The notes: a model not told the origin generated them from the sequence alone. Positions 1-6,218 are shown, numbered from the stretch's first letter. The stretch: 8,504 nucleotides of DNA from an uncultured Eubacteriales bacterium (GCA_934477985.1 CAKSOR010000092.1:1-8504); one strand, 5' to 3'. Numbers and translations: made by a program.

Positions 1-20
1 GGTTTATCCTGCCGCCGTCT

Positions 21-46
21 TTTTCGCGCGCTTGGCGCGCGGAAAA
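21..46. other. GC-rich hairpin in the left flank
   Basis: TTTTC (21-25) followed by GCGCGC (26-31) pairs with GCGCGC (35-40) and GAAAA (42-46). One G (41) is bulged, the loop is TTG, and the stem has 11 base pairs. Neither strand shows a T-run straight after the stem, so it is not a textbook terminator, although the A/T arms could serve as one for a gene lying off the left edge. The rest of 1-138 shows no recognisable gene. All three forward frames are open at the left edge and close by about position 130 without a recognisable protein end. A small palindrome GAAAATTTTC lies at 116-125. Confidence 0.5.
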
Positions 47-138
47 GAACGGTCCTCCGAAAGCGAAGGAATATTTTTTGTACAACCACATATGAAAATC
101 TTTCCGCAGATTTGTGAAAATTTTCTGTGAAAAAATTC

Positions 139-167
139 TTGACATTTTTGCTTTAATGTGATAAAAT
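139..167 (+). promoter_or_regulatory. Promoter of the putP-like gene
   Basis: A perfect -35 TTGACA (139-144), a 17-base spacer and a -10 TAAAAT (162-167) form a sigma-A-type promoter. Transcription would start near 174, giving a leader of about 25 bases that carries the ribosome binding site GGAGGT (189-194) six bases before the ATG at 200. No riboswitch-sized leader fits between the promoter and the gene. Confidence 0.85.
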
Positions 168-199
168 ATTACTTGGATATTTTATTACGGAGGTAATAT

Positions 200-1768
200 A
201 TGAAACTGGATTCTCAGACTTTGCAGATACTTGTCGCGATGGTCATCTACATGACCGCCGTCATCGTTATCGGCATTGTCTTCGCAAAGACTGCCAACAA
301 GAGCTCCGAAAACTACTTTTTAGGCGGACGCTCGCTCGGTCCGTGGGTCACGGCGATGAGCGCCGAGGCTTCGGATATGAGCGGCTGGCTGCTGATGGGA
401 CTGCCCGGAGTCGCTTACTGGTGCGGACTCGCCGACGCCGCGTGGACGGCGATAGGTCTGGCAATCGGCACATATCTGAACTGGCTTATCGTCTCGAAGC
501 GTCTTCGCCGCTACAGCATCCGCGTGAACGCCATAACCCTGCCTGAATATTTTTCTAACCGCTTCCGCGAGAAGAAAAAGGTCATCCTGACGCTTTCCGC
601 GCTCTTTATCCTGATCTTCTTCACGGTTTACGCGGCTAGCTGCTTTGTCACCTGCGGAAAGCTCTTCTCGACGCTCTTCGGCTTTAATTACATCTCGATG
701 ATGCTGGTCGGCGCGGTCTTCGTGCTGCTTTACACGCTCCTTGGCGGATTCTTGGCGGAGAGCGCGTCGGATTTCATGCAGGCTATCGTCATGATAGTCG
801 CCCTGACCGTCATTGTCGTCATAAGCACAGTCCGTGCGGGCGGACTCGGTCAGGTTCTTGAGAACGCCAAGGCTATCCCGGGCTTTTTGGAGTTCTTCGG
901 ACTCGCGAACCCGACAGTCGGAGCTGACGGAATTCAGCTTATAGAAAACGGCGTGCCGGTCTTCGGCGACGCGAAGCCGTATGGATTTTTAAGCGTAGCG
1001 TCGATGCTCGCGTGGGGACTCGGCTATTTCGGAATGCCGCAGGTTCTGCTTCGCTTCATGGCGATAAGACGCGAGGACGAACTCAAGCGCTCGAGACGCA
1101 TCGCGATGATCTGGGTTGTAATCTCGCTCGCCGTCGCGGTATTCATCGGCATCGTCGGACGCCAGCTCTTCCCGACCGCGCACCTCGTCTCGGCTGACGC
1201 GGAAAAGATATTCATCACTCTCGCGACCTCGTCGCTTCCCGCGATTCTCGCCGGATTCGTCATGGCGGGAATCCTGGCGGCGACAATCAGCTCTTCAGAC
1301 TCATACCTGCTGATCGCGGCTTCGGCGCTCTCGAAGAACATCTATCAGGGCGTCGTCAAGAAGAAGGCGAGCGACAAGGAGGTCATGACCGTCTCGAGAA
1401 TCACCCTCTTCGCAATAGCGCTCATCGCGATGTTCATCGCACTCGATGAGAACAGCGCGATATTTAAGATAGTTTCCTTCGCGTGGGCGGGCTTCGGCGC
1501 GACCTTCGGACCGCTGATGATTCTCTCGCTCTTCTGGAAGCGAATCAACCGTCCGGGCGCGATCGCCGGAATGGTCGGCGGCGCGGCAATGGTCTTCATC
1601 TGGAAGCTCGGCATTTCGAAGCTCGGCGGAGCTTTCGGAATCTACGAGCTGCTCCCGGCATTCATCTTCTCGCTCATCTGCATCGTGGTCGTCTCGCTGC
1701 TGACTCCCGCTCCTGAAAAGGAGATCGAGGAGGACTTCGAGTCTACCAAAGTAAAATCGACGATATAA
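200..1768 (+). CDS. putP: Sodium/proline symporter, PutP type (SSS family)
   Basis: A polytopic inner-membrane transporter of 522 residues, close to the roughly 500 residues of known PutP proteins. It should couple sodium entry to proline uptake for nutrition or osmotic balance. Features seen are the N-terminal helix (about 9-29), the family motif ASDMSGWLLMGLPG (57-70), which carries the Asp, Ser and Gly (D59, S61, G62) matching the sodium/substrate residues D55, S57 and G58 of E. coli PutP, and GYFGMPQVLLRFMA (275-288). ISSSDS (363-368) is the likely second sodium-site helix, with S364 and S365 at the position of E. coli S340/T341. About 12-13 hydrophobic helices are spread along the chain, and the tail is short and charged (505-522). 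The start is fixed by GGAGGT six bases upstream. It is a single-gene unit with its own promoter and terminator. Proline as substrate follows from family resemblance; a related solute cannot be excluded. Confidence 0.93.
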   Translation: MKLDSQTLQILVAMVIYMTAVIVIGIVFAKTANKSSENYFLGGRSLGPWVTAMSAEASDMSGWLLMGLPGVAYWCGLADAAWTAIGLAIGTYLNWLIVSKRLRRYSIRVNAITLPEYFSNRFREKKKVILTLSALFILIFFTVYAASCFVTCGKLFSTLFGFNYISMMLVGAVFVLLYTLLGGFLAESASDFMQAIVMIVALTVIVVISTVRAGGLGQVLENAKAIPGFLEFFGLANPTVGADGIQLIENGVPVFGDAKPYGFLSVASMLAWGLGYFGMPQVLLRFMAIRREDELKRSRRIAMIWVVISLAVAVFIGIVGRQLFPTAHLVSADAEKIFITLATSSLPAILAGFVMAGILAATISSSDSYLLIAASALSKNIYQGVVKKKASDKEVMTVSRITLFAIALIAMFIALDENSAIFKIVSFAWAGFGATFGPLMILSLFWKRINRPGAIAGMVGGAAMVFIWKLGISKLGGAFGIYELLPAFIFSLICIVVVSLLTPAPEKEIEEDFESTKVKSTI

Positions 1769-1772
1769 AAGC

Positions 1773-1814
1773 AAAGCCTCCGCGGATCGGCTCGCCGGTC
1801 AGCGGGGGCTTTTT
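1773..1814. terminator. Bidirectional terminator between putP and the AraC-family gene
   Basis: The outer stem AAAGCCTCCGC (1773-1783) pairs with GCGGGGGCTTT (1802-1812), with one G-T wobble. An inner stem GATCGG (1785-1790) pairs with CCGGTC (1795-1800), also with one wobble, around a CTCG loop. Only the G1784/A1801 mismatch interrupts a stem of about 17 pairs. On the + strand it ends in TTTTT (1810-1814). On the - strand it is followed by a T-rich stretch (TTTGCTTTTAT), so it can stop both convergent genes. The + strand T-run reaches into the TAA stop codon (1813-1815, - strand) of the AraC-family gene. Confidence 0.88.
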
Positions 1815-2658
1815 ATACGAACACACCTGTGTGAGTCCGGCGGTACTCGGTCGGCGAGTCGGTCTCGGTGCGCTTCCAGCAGCGGTAAAAGTAGGAATCG
1901 CTTCCGAAGCCGCTTTGCGCCGCTATCTCGCTGACGCTCAGCTCGGTATGCGCTAAAAGATCCTTTGCCTTGGCGAGCCGACGCGATAGTATATAATCGC
2001 CGAGCGTCATTCCGGTCTGATTCTTGAAGACCCGGCAGAGATACTGCCGGCTGACCTTTCCGCAGGTTTCGCAGAGCCGGTCGAGTGGCAAAGGCTCGGC
2101 GAGATGGCTGTCGATGAAGCTCGTCGCTCTGAAGACAATTCGGCTCTCTGCGGTCGTGACGTGCGGGGAATTCTCAGAGTTCGCGGTCTTTATCGCCAGG
2201 ATCAGCAGCTTGTAGGCGTCCGCGGCGGCGTCGAGCCTGCCCTCCAAGGTGTTTGCGGTCAGTGAGCGAGCGACGCTCTCGTAGAGCTTCGCGAACTCGC
2301 CGGGGTTCTCGGGGCGGAGAATGCGCGGCTCCGTGCCGAGGCTGAGGGCGTTGAGCCCTTTCTGAGTCATTGCCGGTACATAAACTCCGATCCAGTTGTC
2401 AATCCAGCCCGACGGCGTCGGAGTTATCAGCAGCCACTTTCCGGGCGGAGTGCAGAGCAGCGAGCCGGGCGGGAGCATATGCCGTTTGCCGTTGATTTCA
2501 GCGATTCCGCAGCCGTTGACCGTAAGGTGCAGAAGAACGCGTTTTTGTGGATTGTAGTACTTGACAGTCTCCTGATCGTGCCCGACTCCGATGCCGTAGA
2601 CGTACGTCGGGAGCTCGGCTTCAACTCCGAATTCCGGGTAAAAATTGTTTTTGCCCAT
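1813..2658 (-). CDS. AraC-family transcriptional regulator with cupin-like sensor domain
   Basis: A 281-residue one-component transcription factor, of usual length for the sugar-responsive AraC/XylS family. The N-terminal half (about 35-95) is a cupin-like ligand pocket with the pattern LHLTVNGCGIAEINGKRHMLPPGSLL and the following GKW. The C-terminal 100 residues (about 178-276) hold the paired helix-turn-helix: a first unit around LPLDRLCETCGKVSRQYLCRVFKN, and a second with the signature SVSEIAAQSGFGSDSYFYRCWKR followed by SPTEYRR. The start is set by AAGGAGAG (2663-2670 on the - strand) five bases before the ATG. It is transcribed away from the solute-binding lipoprotein gene, and the two promoters overlap, so that gene is the likely target along with its own promoter. 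The ligand is unknown; a sugar or sugar derivative is an inference from the family and the neighbours. It shares its terminator with putP. Confidence 0.92.
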   Translation of the reverse strand: MGKNNFYPEFGVEAELPTYVYGIGVGHDQETVKYYNPQKRVLLHLTVNGCGIAEINGKRHMLPPGSLLCTPPGKWLLITPTPSGWIDNWIGVYVPAMTQKGLNALSLGTEPRILRPENPGEFAKLYESVARSLTANTLEGRLDAAADAYKLLILAIKTANSENSPHVTTAESRIVFRATSFIDSHLAEPLPLDRLCETCGKVSRQYLCRVFKNQTGMTLGDYILSRRLAKAKDLLAHTELSVSEIAAQSGFGSDSYFYRCWKRTETDSPTEYRRTHTGVFV

Positions 2659-2678
2659 TTTGCTCTCCTTTGTTTAAG

Positions 2679-2707
2679 ATAGGTCATTTTATAGAATATC
2701 GGTCATT
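2679..2707 (+). promoter_or_regulatory. Candidate AraC-family operator: two direct half-sites
   Basis: The ten bases AT(A/C)GGTCATT occur twice, at 2679-2688 and 2698-2707, in the same orientation and 19 bases apart start to start, close to two helical turns. AraC-family proteins commonly bind such direct repeats. The first copy overlaps the -10 of the regulator gene. The second overlaps the -35 elements of both divergent promoters. Binding by the neighbouring regulator is inferred, not shown. Confidence 0.5.
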
Positions 2708-2713
2708 GACAAA
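2686..2713 (-). promoter_or_regulatory. Probable promoter of the AraC-family gene
   Basis: Read on the - strand, TAAAAT (2686-2691) is the likely -10. The -35 would be TTGTCA (2707-2712) with a 15-base spacer, or TTTGTC (2708-2713) with 16. This is weaker than the other promoters of the window, as expected for a regulator gene. Its -35 shares bases with the TTGACA of the divergent promoter, so the two probably compete for RNA polymerase. Confidence 0.55.
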
Positions 2714-2734
2714 TCGCTTTGAAACTGCTATAAT
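2706..2734 (+). promoter_or_regulatory. Consensus promoter of the solute-binding protein gene
   Basis: TTGACA (2706-2711), a 17-base spacer and TATAAT (2729-2734) match the sigma-A consensus exactly at both hexamers. Such a strong core next to an AraC-family gene suggests either high constitutive expression or repression/competition at the shared -35 region rather than simple activation. Confidence 0.88.
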
Positions 2735-2778
2735 TATTTGTGAAAAGAAAAAATCTGACAAGGAGACAATAAAATAAA

Positions 2779-4251
2779 ATGAACAGCAATTTCAAACGCG
2801 CCACGGCACTTTTCTGCCTGATCTCGATGTTCGCCGCGACAGCCTGCGGAAGCGCTTCGTCGGGAGATGACGAGACGACTCCAAGCGGTACTGACGAGGT
2901 GACCACAGCCGCCGAGACAACCGCGCACTCGCCGCTCTACGACATGGAGAAGAAGGACTACGGCGGACGCGAGTTCCGCATTTCGGTCAGCAGCAAGTAC
3001 GAGGACGAGATGTGGGTCGAGGAGGAGACCGGAGACGTCTGCAACGACGCGGTCTATGAGCGCAACGCGAAGGTCGAGGAATACCTCGGCGTCAAGATCG
3101 TTCCGGTCGTGACACAGCTCGTCGGAAACGGCGACCACGCCGGAGAGGTGCAGCGTGTTCTTCTCGCGGGGGAGGACAGGTACGATCTCACCGCGATATA
3201 CACGTTCCTCGCGGCTCGCATCGGACTCGACGGAATCTTCTACAACTGGAAAGAGATCGGCGGAGTCGATTTCTCGAAGGATTGGTGGATACAGAGCGCC
3301 AACGACGCGTTCAGCATCGGCGGCAACCAGTACGTGGCGGTCGGCGACCTCTCAACGACGACCCTTCTGCTCTCCTTCGCGGTCTACTTCAATCAGCGTG
3401 TCGCGGCGGACTATCAGCTTCCGAACCTCTATGAGACGGTTCTTGACGGCAAGTGGACGATAGACAAGCTGCTCGACTACACTAAGGACATCTATCAGGA
3501 CCTCAACGGCAACGGCAGTGTCGACCAGGGCGACCTGCTCTCCTTCGCGGCTGATAGGGTGACGAACCTCGACGCTTATCCGTCGGCTTTCAAAATTCCG
3601 CTGACGGCGAAGGACAATGACGGATTTCCGAAGTGCGCGCTCAATGTCGATCGCATGCAGACTGCTGTCGAGAAGGTCTACTCGCTCTACTATGAACGCA
3701 GCTCCTATATCTCTGGCGGCGACGGAAGCGAGATAACCGAGTTCGCGAACGGAAATATAGCCTTCCTCACGACCTGGATAAATAACTCGTTCTCGGCGTT
3801 CAGATCAATGAAGGACGATTACGGCATCCTCCCCTATCCGAAGTTCGATGAGGAGCAGGACGCCTACTATTCAAACGCGATGGACAACTATTCGCTCCTC
3901 TCAGTGCCCAAGACGGTCAAGCCCGAGGACACCGAGTTCGTCGGAACGGTCACCGAGGCGCTCACCCGTGAGAATCACTATTCTGTAATTCCTGCTTACT
4001 ATGATGTGGCTTTGACCGCTAAGTACGCGCGCGATGAGCAGTCGGTCGCTATGCTCGACATCATAATGAACGGACGTCAGTACGATTTCTCGATTCTGCA
4101 CGCGAATATGATGGCGAGCCTTCCGTACCTCTTCCGCAACTTCATCGCGTCTCAGGACACGAATGTTGCCTCAAAGTACGCGTCGATCAAATCGAGCATC
4201 GACGAGGGACTCAAGCAGGTAGCCGAAGCCTACGAGGACATGGCTTCGTAA
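2779..4251 (+). CDS. ABC-type extracellular solute-binding lipoprotein
   Basis: A 490-residue lipoprotein that should capture a small solute, most likely a sugar or oligosaccharide, at the outer face of the membrane. It starts with K6/R7, a hydrophobic stretch (8-19) and a lipobox ending AATAC, so the lipid-bearing Cys is residue 23. A Ser/Thr/Glu-rich linker (24-52) follows, then a two-lobed binding-protein fold typical of large clostridial sugar-binding proteins, with GILPYPKFDEEQDAYY (349-364) and the following SVPKT. DLNGNGSVDQGD (241-252) is a calcium-loop-like motif (D241, N243, N245, D249, D252). AGGAGA (2761-2766) is 12 bases before the ATG, rather far, but no better start is seen. 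No permease or ATPase gene follows: a terminator comes next. It is divergent from the AraC-family gene, its likely regulator. The substrate cannot be read from sequence. Confidence 0.88.
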   Translation: MNSNFKRATALFCLISMFAATACGSASSGDDETTPSGTDEVTTAAETTAHSPLYDMEKKDYGGREFRISVSSKYEDEMWVEEETGDVCNDAVYERNAKVEEYLGVKIVPVVTQLVGNGDHAGEVQRVLLAGEDRYDLTAIYTFLAARIGLDGIFYNWKEIGGVDFSKDWWIQSANDAFSIGGNQYVAVGDLSTTTLLLSFAVYFNQRVAADYQLPNLYETVLDGKWTIDKLLDYTKDIYQDLNGNGSVDQGDLLSFAADRVTNLDAYPSAFKIPLTAKDNDGFPKCALNVDRMQTAVEKVYSLYYERSSYISGGDGSEITEFANGNIAFLTTWINNSFSAFRSMKDDYGILPYPKFDEEQDAYYSNAMDNYSLLSVPKTVKPEDTEFVGTVTEALTRENHYSVIPAYYDVALTAKYARDEQSVAMLDIIMNGRQYDFSILHANMMASLPYLFRNFIASQDTNVASKYASIKSSIDEGLKQVAEAYEDMAS

Positions 4252-4263
4252 ATCGGATTTCCC

Positions 4264-4296
4264 AGAAAATGATCCGGATTTCCCGGGTCATTTTCT
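4264..4296 (+). terminator. Terminator after the solute-binding protein gene
   Basis: AGAAAATGATCCGG (4264-4277) pairs with CCGGGTCATTTTCT (4283-4296), 14 pairs with one wobble, around a five-base loop ATTTC. It lies 12 bases after the stop codon and is followed by the AT-rich ATTATAC rather than a strict T-run. It separates the lipoprotein transcript from the next gene. Confidence 0.8.
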
Positions 4297-4333
4297 ATTA
4301 TACAACACTTTTCGCTGATTGTCAAGTAAAATT

Positions 4334-4348
4334 TCTACTTTCGGTAGA
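4334..4348. promoter_or_regulatory. Short inverted repeat upstream of the HTH-glycosidase promoter
   Basis: TCTAC (4334-4338) and GTAGA (4344-4348) form a 5-base dyad around TTTCG, ten bases before the -35. XRE-type proteins often bind short dyads near their own promoters, so this could be an autoregulatory site. Arms this short can arise by chance. Confidence 0.25.
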
Positions 4349-4358
4349 GCAAATAAGC

Positions 4359-4387
4359 TTGATTTTTTCTGCCTGATATGGTAAAAT
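4359..4387 (+). promoter_or_regulatory. Promoter of the HTH-glycosidase gene
   Basis: TTGATT (4359-4364), a 17-base spacer and TAAAAT (4382-4387) match the layout of the other promoters here. Transcription would begin near 4394, which lies after the upstream ATG at 4378. That is a main reason to place the true start at 4411. Confidence 0.7.
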
Positions 4388-4410
4388 ATAAACTGAAAGG
4401 CGGTGGGATG

Positions 4411-6132
4411 ATGAACGATTTCGATTTTGGAAACTATCTGTGTTTGCTTCGTGAGAAGAAAGGACTCTCACAAAAGGAACTCGCCGATCTGCTCGGCATC
4501 AGCGACAAAGCCGTCTCAAAATGGGAAAACGGTCGCTCAAAGCCGAAAAGTCAGTCGATAATGCGGCTCGCGCAGCTTTACGGCGTCTCGGTCGACGACC
4601 TGCTCTCGTGCGGAAGACGGTTTGAGCGCAAGGACGCTACAGTTGTCTCGCCGCTTGAGGGATTGCCCGGAAAAGCTGTATCCAGACAAAAAAGGAGAGA
4701 AAAAATGAACTTCATACCCGAAATCTCAAGCGAGAATTACGATTACATGTGTACCTGGGCGAACCAGAAGCTGCCGGCGAAGGAGCTCGGAATAACCGGC
4801 GAGTGCTGCTCTGAAATGCGCGACTCGCTGACCGACGAGACGCTCTTCGGAAAGCGGAACTATTTTCATCCGTTCGAGGAGAGCTATCGCTCTGGGCTCT
4901 ATCTGATAGTCGATGACGGATGGGACGTTCCGTTCGGCTCTAAGAACCGCGCAGACGCGCCGAATGTCTTCGGCTGGTGCGATCCCGACCAGGAGAAGTT
5001 CCCGGGCTACGGAAACACGCCGACCGAGCGGCTGAGAACGCTCTGTGAGAAAGTGAAAGCGCTCGGTTACGCCGGACTCGGGCTCTGGATCTCGCCGCAG
5101 ATGAGGTTTGAGGACAGAAAATCTCTCGCGCCGCTTGATGAGTCGCGCGAGTACTGGGTCAAGCGCGCGAGATGGTGTCATGAAGCCGGGATAAGCTACT
5201 GGAAGATCGACTGGGGACGGCACTGCATGCAAGCCGATTACCGCCGGATGATGACCGAGGTCGCGCGCGAGTACGCGCCGGGTCTTATAGTCGAGCACGC
5301 GGTCTGCCAGCCGCCTTTCTCGCGAATGGGAAATATTGAGGGAAGAAAGGCGCTGACGAAGACGCTTCTGCCGTATTCCGATGTGTTCAGACTCTATGAC
5401 GTCGCCGACCCATTCATGGATTCTTCGATGCTGGCACGGCTTGACGAGGCACTTTCGGCAGGCGCGGTCGCGGAGTACGGCGCGAAGGGAATACTCAACG
5501 CCGAGGTCTGCCCCGAGATCTGCGCGTCGATGGGTTGTGCGGCTGGCGTCATGAGAGCTCCGGACGCGGGCGGGATGATGCGCGCCTGCCTGAGATGGCA
5601 TCGTATCGCGCCGCCGTACAGTATTTTCGGAAGCGTCTACAAAAGGAGCGATGAGTACCTGACCGACGATTTTTACTTCGAGAGCGACCCGGCGGACTGG
5701 ATACATGTAAAGGGTAAAACGCTCACCGAGAGCGCTCCGGCGGTCATGGCGCGCGACTGCGAGCTGCCCGTGGTGAAGGCGTCGGCGGTAAAGCCCTTCA
5801 TCTGCGCGTCGAAAAATCCTTCCGGAGCTTACTCGATCGCGGCGATAAAGCGGACGATCGACCCGAACGCCGGTTTCACCGCGCTCGCGGACGTTGTGTT
5901 CAGAATCGGAAAAGCGGACGCTCCGGTAGGAATATTCGGGCTTTTCAGGAGTCTCACGCTTGTTTACGGTGAGAATATCGTCGGAAAGCGGGTATTCATG
6001 CAGGAGATACTCGAGGACTCGACGAGGGACATCACAGGCGACTGCGTGATCGACGGTCAGAGGATAGTCATCGATGGGCGGCTGTTCAGAAACAATGTCC
6101 CGGCGGTCGTTGTAAAGGTTTTTGACGAGTAA
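4411..6132 (+). CDS. XRE-family HTH fused to a GH27/GH36-like glycoside hydrolase
   Basis: A 573-residue protein from this start; it lacks a signal peptide and is probably cytoplasmic. Residues 8-65 are an XRE/Cro-type helix-turn-helix (LSQKELADLLGIS, then KAVSKWENGRSKP). A linker (about 66-98) leads to a TIM-barrel enzyme region resembling clan-D alpha-galactosidases: VDDGW (167-171), GLGLWISP (222-229), YWKIDWGRH (263-271) with D267 as likely nucleophile in the K-x-D motif, and FRLYDVAD (326-333), where D330 or D333 may be the acid/base. A small beta-domain closes the chain. The start at 4411 is preferred because AAGGCGGTG (4397-4405) nearly matches the full anti-SD complement and sits seven bases upstream. 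ATG 4408 is also possible; ATG 4378 lies inside the promoter. M99 (base 4705) has its own ribosome binding site and would give a 475-residue enzyme alone. The substrate, probably an alpha-galactoside, is inferred. Confidence 0.8.
   Translation: MNDFDFGNYLCLLREKKGLSQKELADLLGISDKAVSKWENGRSKPKSQSIMRLAQLYGVSVDDLLSCGRRFERKDATVVSPLEGLPGKAVSRQKRREKMNFIPEISSENYDYMCTWANQKLPAKELGITGECCSEMRDSLTDETLFGKRNYFHPFEESYRSGLYLIVDDGWDVPFGSKNRADAPNVFGWCDPDQEKFPGYGNTPTERLRTLCEKVKALGYAGLGLWISPQMRFEDRKSLAPLDESREYWVKRARWCHEAGISYWKIDWGRHCMQADYRRMMTEVAREYAPGLIVEHAVCQPPFSRMGNIEGRKALTKTLLPYSDVFRLYDVADPFMDSSMLARLDEALSAGAVAEYGAKGILNAEVCPEICASMGCAAGVMRAPDAGGMMRACLRWHRIAPPYSIFGSVYKRSDEYLTDDFYFESDPADWIHVKGKTLTESAPAVMARDCELPVVKASAVKPFICASKNPSGAYSIAAIKRTIDPNAGFTALADVVFRIGKADAPVGIFGLFRSLTLVYGENIVGKRVFMQEILEDSTRDITGDCVIDGQRIVIDGRLFRNNVPAVVVKVFDE
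4693..4707 (+). promoter_or_regulatory. Internal ribosome binding site and ATG at the HTH/enzyme junction
   Basis: AGGAGAG (4693-4699) lies five bases before an in-frame ATG (4705-4707). This is as good a start signal as those of the other genes here, yet it sits inside the open frame, exactly where the helix-turn-helix linker ends and the enzyme begins. It is flanked by two runs of six A (4688-4693 and 4700-4705). In the +1 frame the same place reads TGA at 4706-4708, overlapping the ATG as ATGA, the arrangement typical of coupled genes. The enzyme may therefore be made separately as well as in the fused form. Confidence 0.6.
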
Positions 6133-6154
6133 TATTGCGAAAATCTTCCGCTGA

Positions 6155-6167
6155 CGCTTGACAAGCG
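6155..6167. promoter_or_regulatory. Palindrome over the -35 of the SLH-transglutaminase promoter
   Basis: CGCTTG (6155-6160) and CAAGCG (6162-6167) form a perfect 6-base dyad around a single A, and the -35 TTGACA lies inside it. A repressor bound here would block RNA polymerase. No bound protein is known and the site occurs once in the window, so a chance palindrome built around TTGACA remains possible. Confidence 0.35.
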
Positions 6168-6186
6168 CCTGATTGTATGGTATAAT
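6158..6186 (+). promoter_or_regulatory. Extended consensus promoter of the SLH-transglutaminase gene
   Basis: TTGACA (6158-6163), a 17-base spacer and TATAAT (6181-6186), with TGG just before the -10 (6178-6180), make an extended -10 promoter matching the consensus everywhere. Expression should be strong unless repressed. No terminator is evident between the preceding stop codon (6132) and this promoter, so some read-through from the HTH-glycosidase gene is also possible. Confidence 0.88.
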
Positions 6187-6218
6187 TTATCTATCAACAA
6201 TAAACGGAGGATTGACAA

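Noticed and set aside
1..130. Possible C-terminal end of an upstream protein
   Set aside because: All three forward frames stay open for 90-130 bases, but none gives a recognisable protein end and the stretch contains the hairpin; it cannot be called without sequence to the left.
2734..3138. 134-codon - strand open frame covering the start of the solute-binding protein gene
   Set aside because: It is antisense to the signal peptide and linker of a clear lipoprotein and covers its promoter; no ribosome binding site is seen.
4726..5706. 326-codon open frame on the - strand inside the glycosidase gene
   Set aside because: It mirrors a strongly supported + strand gene, reads as Arg-rich low-quality protein, has no ribosome binding site or recognisable domain, and is explained by codon bias in GC-rich DNA.
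6212..6217. Second TTGACA just before the ATG of the SLH-transglutaminase gene
   Set aside because: No -10 element lies 16-18 bases downstream at a sensible place, and the ribosome binding site and ATG surround it, so it is probably chance.
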